Positions 41,405 to 50,900 of a DNA stretch of 64,000 nt are shown piece by piece (position 1 is the stretch's first letter; every line of letters begins with the position of its first letter). The translations under genes and the position numbers were made by a program. Source of the stretch: a virus; the IMG/VR virus record IMGVR_UViG_3300042569_002782, positions 1 through 64,000 of that record; one strand, 5' to 3'. The notes under the pieces are model-generated. The model did no database searches. It was not told where the DNA came from and saw only the letters and a program-made list of their open reading frames with translations.

Positions 41405-42025
41405 TCAAAAATTCAAATCAATTTCATCTGCGCTGGCTTTAGCCGGATCGTACAAACCAGACATTAATTCCAGTACTTTTAAGGTGGAAAGACAGTCGGA
41501 CATGGCATCGTGCGCCGGAAGTGCTGAGAGATTTGGCAACCTTTGCCACTTAAATCCATCCTTCTTATCGCTCCACTCACCACTCCACTCCGAGTATCTA
41601 TCCATGGCACAGGATACTCCTGAAGTCTTAGGGGGTTCGAGATTGTACTTCTTGTACAGGTGCCATAAAAGCTTCAAGTCAAAATCCGCGTTATAGGCAA
41701 TAAGGTGCTTGCCATCGAGGATAAACGACAGCATTTTGGCGATTTGCGGAAAAATCGGGGCATCCATAACCATTTCATTGGTGATTCCGTGGATGTCGAT
41801 TAGCTCTTGTGATAGTGGCTTACTCGGCTTCACAAGCATAGAAAAGGTTGGGCGACCCTGCATGTTGACGACAGAGATTTGCACGACTTCCGTATCAGGG
41901 CCCTTGCTGAGGATGCCAGTGGTCTCAACGTCCAGGATTAGGGATTTTCTGTCCCCTAGGCGCTCGTTAGCCCAATTTTCTGAGTTTTTCTTAAACTCTG
42001 CTAGTTTTTCTTCTGATGGTTTCAT
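41405..42025 (-). CDS. DnaQ-like 3'-5' exonuclease (DEDD family)
   Basis: A 206-residue protein with Exo I SLILDVETTGILS (D-x-E), Exo II HLIAYNADFDLKLL and Exo III PAHDAMSDCLSTLKVL (H-D-x3-D). This is the order of DEDDh exonucleases; length fits a stand-alone domain. It may proofread or degrade host DNA or RNA ends. First gene after the promoter at 42047-42074 and followed by thyX. Confidence 0.88.
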   Translation of the reverse strand: MKPSEEKLAEFKKNSENWANERLGDRKSLILDVETTGILSKGPDTEVVQISVVNMQGRPTFSMLVKPSKPLSQELIDIHGITNEMVMDAPIFPQIAKMLSFILDGKHLIAYNADFDLKLLWHLYKKYNLEPPKTSGVSCAMDRYSEWSGEWSDKKDGFKWQRLPNLSALPAHDAMSDCLSTLKVLELMSGLYDPAKASADEIDLNF

Positions 42026-42046
42026 TTTTGAGGTTTACTCATTGCT

Positions 42047-42074
42047 ATTGTAGCAAGTTGCCATGGAAAGTCAA
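42047..42074 (-). promoter_or_regulatory. Sigma70-like promoter of the exonuclease-thyX operon
   Basis: Minus strand: -35 TTGACT at 42069-42074, 16-nt spacer, -10 TACAAT at 42047-42052; same TTGACTTTC core as the two other promoters of this class. Lies 22 nt before ATG 42025. Confidence 0.75.
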
Positions 42075-42250
42075 TGCTCTTCCTCGTACTCCCTGCCGAT
42101 TCGCTCTCTCCACTCTAAAACCTTAGTGAAAGCATTGATTAGATCCGTAGAGAAACCTCTTACGTGCTCTATTTCCTCGGGGCCATCCCAAAGCTCAAAC
42201 TCATAGTATTCTTTGCCGTTGGAGAAGCCGTTTTTAATTTCGATTTTCAT
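42071..42250 (-). CDS. 59-residue acidic protein, unknown
   Basis: Starts at ATG 42250 (MKIEIKNGFSNGKEYYEFEL) and overlaps the end of the preceding gene by 17 nt; the frame is open to 42304 but that part lies inside the neighbour. A compact beta-alpha layout: YYEFELWDGPEEIEHVRGFS, then AFTKVLEWRERIGREYEEEH. Short proteins of this pattern are common in phages; function unknown. Confidence 0.55.
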   Translation of the reverse strand: MKIEIKNGFSNGKEYYEFELWDGPEEIEHVRGFSTDLINAFTKVLEWRERIGREYEEEH

Positions 42251-42599
42251 GATTAACTTTTGGTAGAATTCCGTAATCAGTTGACCCAAATAATCCCCTA
42301 TCAATTGATTTACCCCCCATCCTTCTGTAAGGGTAGACCAACCCGGTGAATCTTATTCGTTCGTTTTGGCTAGGTAACTTACCTATTTGCTGTAATTGCT
42401 TTTTAAGTATCCACATGTGGTCAATAGCTATAGATTCCCCAAATGGCACTGGGGTGACAATGAGATTAACAAGTAAGATGGAATCAAGATCTTTCCTCTT
42501 CTCATGACATTTGAATTCTTTCACCCTACCAGAGCATTCCACGGTGGTCCCATTTAAGAACTCAAGGTCGGTTCTTTGTCGGATTACGGAGTTTGACAT
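42234..42599 (-). CDS. Unknown beta protein (OB-like pattern)
   Basis: A 121-residue protein from ATG 42599 (MSNSVIRQRTDLEFLNGTTV). Beta strands with VECSGRVKEFKCHEKRKDLD, then LLVNLIVTPVPFGESIAIDH, RIRFTGLVYPYRRMGGKSID. The G-R-V-x-E-F and I-R-F-x-G-x-V strands with basic loops are compatible with an OB fold, so a nucleic-acid binding role is possible. A sigma70-like -10 (TATAAC, preceded by TTTACC at 16 nt) lies upstream and overlaps the plus-strand late octamer. Confidence 0.55.
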   Translation of the reverse strand: MSNSVIRQRTDLEFLNGTTVECSGRVKEFKCHEKRKDLDSILLVNLIVTPVPFGESIAIDHMWILKKQLQQIGKLPSQNERIRFTGLVYPYRRMGGKSIDRGLFGSTDYGILPKVNHENRN

Positions 42600-42639
42600 A
42601 GTACCACTCACTACAGTAGTTATAGCACATACGACTAAG

Positions 42640-42647
42640 GGGTAAAA
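42640..42647 (+). promoter_or_regulatory. Putative late promoter octamer GGGTAAAA in plus orientation
   Basis: Plus strand GGGTAAAA, last A 25 nt before ATG 42672 of the only complete native plus-strand gene. On the minus strand the same bases give TTTACCCC, part of the -35 region for the divergent 42599 gene. Confidence 0.55.
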
Positions 42648-42671
42648 GTATTGTTAGCAAACCAAGAAACC

Positions 42672-43424
42672 ATGACGATAGGTAAAACCACTTTTGGCCT
42701 CAATAAAGGTGAGTATTCCGATAAAATAACTAGGATCATTGATAACCATAGGACCAATAGCCGCTTGATTGGGGTTCCGAAAGATTTTGTTCTCCGTTCA
42801 TGCCGACTGACGGAACAGTGGATGAAGCTATCGAATGAGAACGATGTAGAAGTTTACATCCGTAGCATCGACATTGCTGGCGGAAGAAAAATTAAAATGA
42901 TTTCCCTAGAAAGAGGGACAACCAAACAGCCGGTTGGCAAACTAAAGCTGATAGACATGTTGTACCCACCTAAAAAAATCGGAACCGCCCCATCTCCGGA
43001 AGAGAAACATTATAATGCCGTTCGAGCATCAATGAGGCTAGCGGTCAATGATCAGTTAAAGGGATTTAGATCGTCTATTTCACTGCCAATTACCTGCATG
43101 ATAACTGGAAAGACCATTAGGAATGGGGTCAAGACAGACGTTGATCACGTTCTGTTGAGTTTCTCTGAAATTGCAGACTCTTTCATGGCTTCTAGAGGTT
43201 TGGTTTATGCTGATGTGCCCCTAGTGGGCCCTCCCACGGCTAAAAAGTTTAAAGACCAGCAACTATGGAAAGATTGGCAAGAGTTTCATAGGGGTGCTGC
43301 CAAATACGCATTGGTCTTAGCTAGTGCTAACCGAAGCAAAGGATGTGGAACTTATTGCACGCCCATGTCCCTAATTGGTTCATTTTCAAAACAAGGTCCT
43401 GAGGATTTGTCCTTAGATTTTTAA
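42672..43424 (+). CDS. Putative HNH-type nuclease on the opposite strand
   Basis: A 250-residue protein starting at ATG 42672 (MTIGKTTFGLNKGEYSDKIT); an in-frame TTG at 42651 is possible. Residues about 115-250 contain SLPITCMITGKTIRNGVKTD followed by VDHVLLSFSEIADSF, then QLWKDWQEFHRGAAKYALVL and SANRSKGCG. C-x2-T-G...D-V-D-H-V plus a later W-x2-F-H and A-N-x-S-K-G is the layout I know from HNH-like/DUF3223-type domains (beta-beta-alpha-metal). The gene is transcribed against all neighbours and has its own octamer, as for a mobile free-standing homing endonuclease. Family assignment is tentative. Confidence 0.55.
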   Translation: MTIGKTTFGLNKGEYSDKITRIIDNHRTNSRLIGVPKDFVLRSCRLTEQWMKLSNENDVEVYIRSIDIAGGRKIKMISLERGTTKQPVGKLKLIDMLYPPKKIGTAPSPEEKHYNAVRASMRLAVNDQLKGFRSSISLPITCMITGKTIRNGVKTDVDHVLLSFSEIADSFMASRGLVYADVPLVGPPTAKKFKDQQLWKDWQEFHRGAAKYALVLASANRSKGCGTYCTPMSLIGSFSKQGPEDLSLDF

Positions 43425-43748
43425 TCATGGACCAGGGGCAACATAAGTCTCAGTTAAGGGGACGCCCCTCCAGTCTTCTCCATCGAACAACCAGAGCATG
43501 GGTACACCGGGATCAGCACCGTCTGGTTGAACCCAAGATTCACCTAAGCAAGGGTCCGGAGTTGGGGGATTTTCACCCACTGCGGTGGGGCCAATTTTTA
43601 TAAGTTCAGTGCCAGCAGAGTCTGCAAAAAACAAACCAGGCTGTTCTATGTTCGTATTAACGGCAGGTTGTCCCTGCAGCAGAAGGGTTGGATCGGGTCG
43701 AACACCGAGGGTGCTCTTCCTGAGGATTTGAATAGGGGTGAAGGTCAT
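43425..43748 (-). CDS. Small virion protein with anchor module
   Basis: A 107-residue protein. The first 60 residues (RKSTLGVRPDPTLLLQGQPA, then NTNIEQPGLFFADSAG and LIKIGPTAV) are paralogous to the N-terminus of the 1607-residue protein at 47989-52812 (GLFFGTTDGRVIKVGPTAV). The second half (GESWVQPDGADPGVPMLWLF) also matches it (GESWLNTVDG). It appears to be a stand-alone copy of the tail-attachment module. It ends directly at the end of the convergent plus-strand gene. Confidence 0.7.
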   Translation of the reverse strand: MTFTPIQILRKSTLGVRPDPTLLLQGQPAVNTNIEQPGLFFADSAGTELIKIGPTAVGENPPTPDPCLGESWVQPDGADPGVPMLWLFDGEDWRGVPLTETYVAPGP

Positions 43749-43804
43749 TATAAGGGGTCAGTGTTTTTGTCTAAATGTTTTTGTAATTTCAAAGTAACAT
43801 ATAA

Positions 43805-46800
43805 TCATACTTTCGCTATTAAGATCATACCGTGATTTAGGTGTTCATTTATGATGGAGTTTCCTATTTGTGCGTATAAATAATACAAATCGTGAGCACC
43901 TGGGTCTAGTGCTCTTGCCCATTGGGATCCTGTAGTTTGGTTATCAACTTGGGTCTCCCCGTAAAAAGCATCATCTACTGGAAAGGGAGTATTAGCCAAA
44001 TTTAAATCCAACCCTGGTGCAACGTATGCCGTAGCCACGTTCGGCGGTGACTGAAAATTATTGTATATGTCTAGGAAACATGTTACAAGGGTATTTCCTG
44101 CTTGAATAAAGCTAATACGGGGAGCCACAGGGTAGACGCTACCTGGCACTAGCGCCCAATTATTCGCTGTTGGCGAGTTCCAACTGCTGCCGAAAAAGTA
44201 CACAGCTCTAGCATCATACAAGTTATAATAGTTAGCCAAGTATAATCTTGGGTAATCAGCAGAGTTCACATCGTATATGGCCCCACCGAGACGCATCGTC
44301 GAAGTGCCAGCCGTAGTTGTGCGGACTAATCCGACAAATCTTCTGGAAAGATCGCCTAATTTACAAATAATACCGTTTTGGCTGGACCGTGAAGGGGGGG
44401 ACTGGGGGTTCGCCCATGCCACGAAATCGACTAAAAGGTTGGGGGCCAACAAAGGGTTAGAAGCATTTCCGTTGTACACATAGATATCGTAAACTGTGTC
44501 AGGAGACGATGCAGGGGCTAAACTTCTCGTTAATACCCCTGAGAAAGGCACGATTTGCCAAACTTGTTCGGTAGTGTTGTATAGGGCTATTTCACTACCA
44601 TTGTAAGGGTGAATGTAAAGGTTGGTACTATTAAGCTGGTTGCTACTTGGGACAGGAGAGGATCCAGATAGGCTGAGTCTTAAATTTACAACGCTCTTGA
44701 TAGCAGAACTAACAGCATATGATAAACTATAAGGGGTGATAGCCGTGTCGGTAGACAGGAGTTGTTGAGATTCCTGGGTAGTGGACAATCGGATAATGCC
44801 CTGATCGGTTTCAGTTGCAGATCTGAAATTCGTATACCACTCTGGTGAGAAAATTGGGGCCCCGTCGATTTGACACCCAGACGAAAACTCCATGTTGGTT
44901 GTCACATTAAGAGAGTCTACGGTCAAAGCCGGGTAGTAAGTCGGCAAATCTACCCCCGAGAACGGATTTCCAATGTCGGAAATTCCTATGGTTGATCCCG
45001 TGCTCAAGTCAGTCAGTCCAGCAGGTGTTACAAAGAAACCTTCTTGGTTGAAACCGGTTGCATAAACTCGGCCACCAAGTTCATTAGTGAAATAATATGT
45101 GAACTGGTTTTGTGGGGACAAATCACCTTGATAACGGGGGAGAGCCTTCGTATAGTTTAAGAAACCAGCCCACTCCCAAGCATGGCCGAACATGCGTAAA
45201 ACTGATGGCCGCCTGAACTCAATGGGCCAGTTCGACAATAAGTTGGCTGCCCCATTAGGGACATAGCCTTTCATATCCACATTAGAAGCCGGGTTTAATT
45301 CCCTGGAGGCAGTTGGTACCGGCAGCAAAATGCTGGTAACTTGCGGGGCAGTGAAGCCGATGCCAATTAAAAATTGGTAAACACCCCTATAGTCGGTTGC
45401 CGTGGTGTACTGGGAAATAATCTTAGGGTCAGTGGACCAACAAGTAGTTAGATTATAGCCACAATTTGTAGTGGGTTGATTCCCATCTGTATCATTATCG
45501 AAATAAATTACGGGGGCTGTGTTGATGAAAAAGTCGTAAGCATTATAGTCAGATCGCATATGAACATAGGACTGACTCCACTTTTCGGTGTCAAAAGCAG
45601 CGTCCGAGTTTTTAACTACACATGTGAAGTGCTTATTTTGATATTTAACTGTTTCACCTGGCCTGTAGTAATTACCTGCAGTCCAGACATTAGAAGGGTT
45701 CGCTCTTTCCAGAATAACTTGGGCTTTCCTGACAACAGGGTCAGTTCCGATTGGGATGGGGCCCGATTTATTGACAATCACCATGTCAGAATCAGGAAGC
45801 AAGCCTATGATACCGCCACCAGAACCTAAAGTAGTTTGAATTACATAGTCTCTTAGGGGGGTGCGAGTGTTGCTATCAGTGTTGGTGGCATTAATACTAT
45901 AGCGTCTTTGGCTCAAAGAGCGACTATCTGTAAGGCGTCGGACATAGACCTTGCTGCCCACCAAATTAGGGGCACCGTCAACCCCCGGGAAATCCCCTCT
46001 CTGGTTCCCCATTGGAACGGTAATTTGGATGTTTTCAGGGTTTGAGGAACTCCAAGCCGCTGAGGATAAAGGTGCCCTCCAATCGGGTCCGCTTGAGTTC
46101 TCAATCCACAAGTAACTACCACTTGCAAAAGTATAATTCTTAGACGCAAGAACCTGTGGAACACCGGGGTAAACCTCCGAGTCAATTAATGGTTGAGCTA
46201 GAGTGATGTTAATGGCATTATTTGCTACACCGGCACTTACAACCCCTAAAGAAATGTTATTTACTACAGTAGTTTGATCCGTCATGTTTGTTGCCAGGTT
46301 TATTGTGGCAACGTTCCAGTTTGTATCTTGAGGGAATGCGTCTGTTTTATAACCCTCTGCCAAAGCAGCGCAACCTCCAAAAGAACTGTTAGAGTTTGTT
46401 GTAGAAATTTCACCGCCAGATTTCACCCAGTGGTGTATGCCTTGGCCAATGGCAAATACGGAAACCTCCTGAATGAACGCTTCATTGATGGCCTTAATGT
46501 GGAAGCTTCTCTTCGTAGGATCCATCCTAACATTATTAGGATCTAACGCAATATATGAGTCGTAATTGGCAATTGTATTGGTCCAAGTTTTAGGGCCTGA
46601 ATTATACTTCTGCCAACAGCTTAAGTCCCTCTGCAAACTAACTCCAGTAAACTGAGCTGTAACCATGGATTTAAATCCAGTCACATCATTACCGTCAGCA
46701 TTGATACCGCAAAGACCATAGGCCGACCGTACAGAGCAGTTGAAGATGTACGGAGACGCCCCCATGATGCCATCTGTATCTTGTTCTGGAGTGCCTGGTG

Positions 46801-47944
46801 GTTGAGGTGCAACAATCTCTGTTTCCCCGGGATTGACAGGAACGTCAGGGTAGGACTGAGCGAAAATTGTCTGAACTTTTGCATAGTAATCGTCCAAATC
46901 CGTATCAGAAACGAACGAAAAACAATCTAGGAGGTGATGACTATCGGAAAGACCTTCCTGGTCCTTGAAAGTGAAGTTAAAGAAGAATCCCCCACCAGTA
47001 ATCCTTAGGATAGACCCCCGATCGGTATCAATATCCCCCGTCTTTGGCGGGACGTATAGGGGTCTGATCACAGTTTTCCTCAGATCTTCACCGATGACTG
47101 ATACGCCCCTAGGAAGAATAACACCGGGGTAATTCACGCTATTCATGGCCCTTAATTGGGCGTCAGACGGAATGGTATCGTTTACCCAGGCTGAAACGGA
47201 CGCGCTACCAATGGCATTATCAATCAATGCAACCCCTGCAGCACACTTAATCACAAAACGATCGAATGACTGAGAATCCTGACCTAGGCCATTTTGAATT
47301 CTAGCTACTTCTAACGCAGCTCTTTGGAGGGTTTTGAAGGGTTTTTGAGCAGTGTAGCCAGCCTGCGTCATTTGGTTGGTGACAACTGGTGTTGCAGTAC
47401 CGTCGTAAATTCCGGTTACATAGATATCACTCCCGATTTGAGAGTTCACGTAGAGAGTATAAGTTCCTGTGAGAAGGGCTTCGTTTAGGTCAGCAGGGCC
47501 ATAGGATGTCTGGGTCCAATTGCCACCGTAATTTATAAATAGATTACCATTCTCACTGTTCCAATATAAACCACCTTCTGGGGCTCCCCCTAAGCTTGTT
47601 CCGATAACCGGGTTAGTAATGGAAATAGGCAATGCGGCTTTGAGGTTAGAAGCGTTAGTACCGTCCTCCACTAAGCCAAAGCCAGGGACCCTGCCCCAGG
47701 ATAAATTATTGCCACTCCTAAAAACTAGTTGGCCATTGACCAGTGGGGAATTGGGCCATTTATATGAATTAAATGCCGTAAGACTATTGGTCTTCACAAC
47801 TCCCACGGACGAATCAGATGAGAAATTTATGGTACCATCAGGTAAAATCTCAACTCCTACGCCTGCTTTAACACCTTGGACTTGGTCCTCAAGAACCTCA
47901 CCCTGGCTTGCATCCCCAGCTATGTATTGGGCTCTGGTTAACAT
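43805..47944 (-). CDS. Very large virion structural protein (fibre/baseplate, beta-helix-like)
   Basis: A 1379-residue protein, MLTRAQYIAGDASQGEVLED. After an N-terminal part with repeated NGQLVFRSGNNLSW strands, residues 190-560 are pectate-lyase-like: KPFKTLQRAALEVARIQNGL, GVILPRGVSVIGEDLRKTVI, then YGLCGINADGNDVTGFKSMV. The same blocks occur in the 1607-residue protein upstream (GISIVGLDLRKCVVCPSYVP, MCFNDFNGSNILGFKSVIV), so the two are old paralogs. Such large proteins are typical cyanophage virion components, probably wedge or fibre parts. A GGGTAAAA octamer lies 26 nt before the ATG. Confidence 0.75.
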   Translation of the reverse strand: MLTRAQYIAGDASQGEVLEDQVQGVKAGVGVEILPDGTINFSSDSSVGVVKTNSLTAFNSYKWPNSPLVNGQLVFRSGNNLSWGRVPGFGLVEDGTNASNLKAALPISITNPVIGTSLGGAPEGGLYWNSENGNLFINYGGNWTQTSYGPADLNEALLTGTYTLYVNSQIGSDIYVTGIYDGTATPVVTNQMTQAGYTAQKPFKTLQRAALEVARIQNGLGQDSQSFDRFVIKCAAGVALIDNAIGSASVSAWVNDTIPSDAQLRAMNSVNYPGVILPRGVSVIGEDLRKTVIRPLYVPPKTGDIDTDRGSILRITGGGFFFNFTFKDQEGLSDSHHLLDCFSFVSDTDLDDYYAKVQTIFAQSYPDVPVNPGETEIVAPQPPGTPEQDTDGIMGASPYIFNCSVRSAYGLCGINADGNDVTGFKSMVTAQFTGVSLQRDLSCWQKYNSGPKTWTNTIANYDSYIALDPNNVRMDPTKRSFHIKAINEAFIQEVSVFAIGQGIHHWVKSGGEISTTNSNSSFGGCAALAEGYKTDAFPQDTNWNVATINLATNMTDQTTVVNNISLGVVSAGVANNAINITLAQPLIDSEVYPGVPQVLASKNYTFASGSYLWIENSSGPDWRAPLSSAAWSSSNPENIQITVPMGNQRGDFPGVDGAPNLVGSKVYVRRLTDSRSLSQRRYSINATNTDSNTRTPLRDYVIQTTLGSGGGIIGLLPDSDMVIVNKSGPIPIGTDPVVRKAQVILERANPSNVWTAGNYYRPGETVKYQNKHFTCVVKNSDAAFDTEKWSQSYVHMRSDYNAYDFFINTAPVIYFDNDTDGNQPTTNCGYNLTTCWSTDPKIISQYTTATDYRGVYQFLIGIGFTAPQVTSILLPVPTASRELNPASNVDMKGYVPNGAANLLSNWPIEFRRPSVLRMFGHAWEWAGFLNYTKALPRYQGDLSPQNQFTYYFTNELGGRVYATGFNQEGFFVTPAGLTDLSTGSTIGISDIGNPFSGVDLPTYYPALTVDSLNVTTNMEFSSGCQIDGAPIFSPEWYTNFRSATETDQGIIRLSTTQESQQLLSTDTAITPYSLSYAVSSAIKSVVNLRLSLSGSSPVPSSNQLNSTNLYIHPYNGSEIALYNTTEQVWQIVPFSGVLTRSLAPASSPDTVYDIYVYNGNASNPLLAPNLLVDFVAWANPQSPPSRSSQNGIICKLGDLSRRFVGLVRTTTAGTSTMRLGGAIYDVNSADYPRLYLANYYNLYDARAVYFFGSSWNSPTANNWALVPGSVYPVAPRISFIQAGNTLVTCFLDIYNNFQSPPNVATAYVAPGLDLNLANTPFPVDDAFYGETQVDNQTTGSQWARALDPGAHDLYYLYAQIGNSIINEHLNHGMILIAKV

Positions 47945-47969
47945 CTGATTTTTTCATCTAGTATGGTTA

Positions 47970-47977
47970 TTTTACCC
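47970..47977 (-). promoter_or_regulatory. Putative late promoter octamer GGGTAAAA
   Basis: Minus-strand GGGTAAAA followed by TAACC; last A 26 nt before ATG 47944. It overlaps no coding sequence except the first bases of a 44-nt gap. Confidence 0.6.
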
Positions 47978-47988
47978 GCACCGGGTGT

Positions 47989-50900
47989 TTACTGTATGAT
48001 ACCAGCACCATCAGCAAGTTCTAGAACAATGCTGGGACCCCATTTCAAGAACGAGGGAGCACCATATTTACCTGACGGGCAAGTTATAAACTCAGCGTTA
48101 GTTATGACCCTGATGTTTATTGTGGTGCCTTCTGCGGGGCCTTCGGTGAATATTATTTTAGATCCCTCCACCCGGTATGAGTAGGCACTTTCGGGCGCAC
48201 CTGGGAAATAAGGTATCTGCATAGCCCCACCTAAACTCACCATGATACCCTGAGAACTCACCGAAGCAGCATTAACGGGTCTTGGCAAAGTTTCCCCAAC
48301 ATCAAAATATCCATAAGTCAAGTCAAACTCGGTTTTTACACCATTGAATTGACTAGAGATTGAATTTAAAGAATATACTTGAACGGGGTAAACCGATTGA
48401 ATAGCCCAGAAAGAGGAGGTACAAACAGTTCTAACATCGAATATAGTACCAACTGCAAGAGCCTCAGAGAAGGTAATCTCCATCTCCGAACCAGAAAGCC
48501 TGGTCATGGTGTAGGAATAGGGCTCCAAGGGGCCAACAGTCGTAAGAGGCAATTGCTCGGTACCACCTAAGAATACAAAAGTATTATTGGCATTGATGTC
48601 AAATGGGGTCAAATTAATTGTAGGATCTTTTGATACCAGAGTAAAGGAGAACCTGACGCCATCAATTTGTTGACCATCTTTAATCTTCAGGGGCACCATT
48701 TGCAAGGTTCTATTGTCGTCATCAGATGTAATGATTCTGATGTCACTTACTGCCCCCGGTAAAGGGGCTTCACTGAAGGTTATTTGATTACCATTAACTG
48801 TATAGTTATTGCCGGGCACTTGGGTGACAGCACCCAGGATTGCAAAAATAGAGTTAGCCGAAAGCTGAGATGGGGGAATAGGTACTCCACCTTTAGTTAA
48901 AGTGAAGGTTGTTGTTGTACCGTTGAATAGAGACGTAATCGAATCCGCTGAATATACGGTAACTTGCCCAGGAAACTCCACGAATGGCTGTTGCTCGTAA
49001 ATCTGTTGATTTATTGGGTTTGCGGAAGGATTGATTTGTTCGAAGTAGTTGGCTGTGAGGGCCTGTCTTTGGGGGCCAAAAATGATGATCTCACCCTTAT
49101 CGTTAACACCCGTAATTGTCAACCTGCCACTCCACAAAGTAGTTGCTTGAAAGTCAGCCGCTAATTTTCTTGAGATGTCATTTGTTTGGAATTTAGGTAA
49201 GCCACGGGAATAGTTATAGTGCCCAGTGTATGCCCACGTATGGGTATTAGCTATGACTATAGAGGGTTGATTGAACTCTACAGGCCACCTGCTGGTAGTT
49301 AGAGCGTATCCACCGGCTTCAGGGGTCAACGGTAGAGACCCAATACGCAAGAGCCTTTCTCCCCAATATTTAGGTTGGAGATAAGTCAGCAAAGACTCCG
49401 AGGAATACCCCATAATCTGAAAGAACCTTAGTATTGCCCTCTTGGTGTTGGACCAATTGGGGTCATACAACCCAGGTTCAGGGATTGGATTAGTGCTGCA
49501 AACTCTAACAGAAGTTTGAATGGGCCAAGGATTTGGAATGGTACCGGAAGTAAAGTAGAAACTATTACCAGAGTTAAGTCTGATGGCCCTGATTATAGAC
49601 CCGGAGATGCCTACTACTCGGACAAATTCATGATTGGTGTCATTTCCGATTCTAACGATGGAAACGGTTTGCCTTGGGTTCTGCAAAACACTGGCAGATA
49701 AGACAGAAAATTCAACTATTTCAGGTCCGTATCTTTGTGTGGGGCCGGGTAATTGTTCAGTTTGTATGACTTCCAATGGGCTTACTAGGAAAGTTTCTGG
49801 CCCGGTAATAGAGTCCTTGAGGCAAATGCCAAGAGACTCGGACCCATCATCATCGTCGTACTGATTATTAACTGGGTAGGTGGTGTAAGGATTGGTAGAC
49901 CCACGGAAGTAAGTAGAATTTGTATAAATGGACGAGTATTCATCAGCAGCATATGACCCCTGGAAAGTCTGACTGACCAAGTCCTGTCTTTCTAAGGTAC
50001 TAGTATCGACAAATGGAGAATTGGTTGATGTTGGGGATAGTTTCTCTGGGCCAGATGTGGGCTGGAAGTTACTAGCTTCCCCATAGTAAACTGAAGTCCA
50101 ATAATTATTTTCCGCAGCATACCAGTTTCTATTGGCATATGTGGTGTAGGTTCCCGATGGGTTATCAAAGGTAAGATAACTACCGCTATCAGGGTCATAA
50201 TTCTGCACCCAGGGCCTATCATAATCGGATGCTGTTATTGTAACGTAATATTCTATGTCCTGATTACCGTCCCCAATCAAATAATTAAACTGAGGTGAGG
50301 ACCCTAAAATTCCAGTCTCTACTGCATCAACAGTAAATATGCGGCCCCATCCCCCCAGTACCCCTGGGTCAAATTGGACATTTGGCCTTAAACTCGATGA
50401 CCCGAGAATCTGACTGCTTTGGTTGAGACGTAGAACATCACCTATTTGAGGGGAGATGGCATTAGATGATGTATTACTTAGCACCATACTGTAGGACTTC
50501 TCAATGTCACTACGTGGGTCATGGAATCGTCTAATATAGGGTACTCCTAAAACGGGAATCAAATTAACATCAGTCGGTATGGTACTATCTGATGACCTAA
50601 TTCTTAACTGGGCAAATCTAGCTGGGTCGTCCTGACCGGTATTAACTGTGGGACCACCGTCTGTGGCCAGGAAACCACGGTATGTGCATTCCTCCGTCTC
50701 CACCCAAATTGCACTGCCCGGCTTCAAAGAATAAGGTAGTAAATACCGTGGATCAAAATCCGCACTCAACTCGACTAGCTGAATTTCGGTATTAGTTGGA
50801 TCGATGTAGGAGCTTACTACTCTGGATCCTAGAGAAAGAATCTTTTTGTTTTCTGACTTCTCAACTTGACCGATAGTTAAAGCTAGGGGCCTCTGGATGC

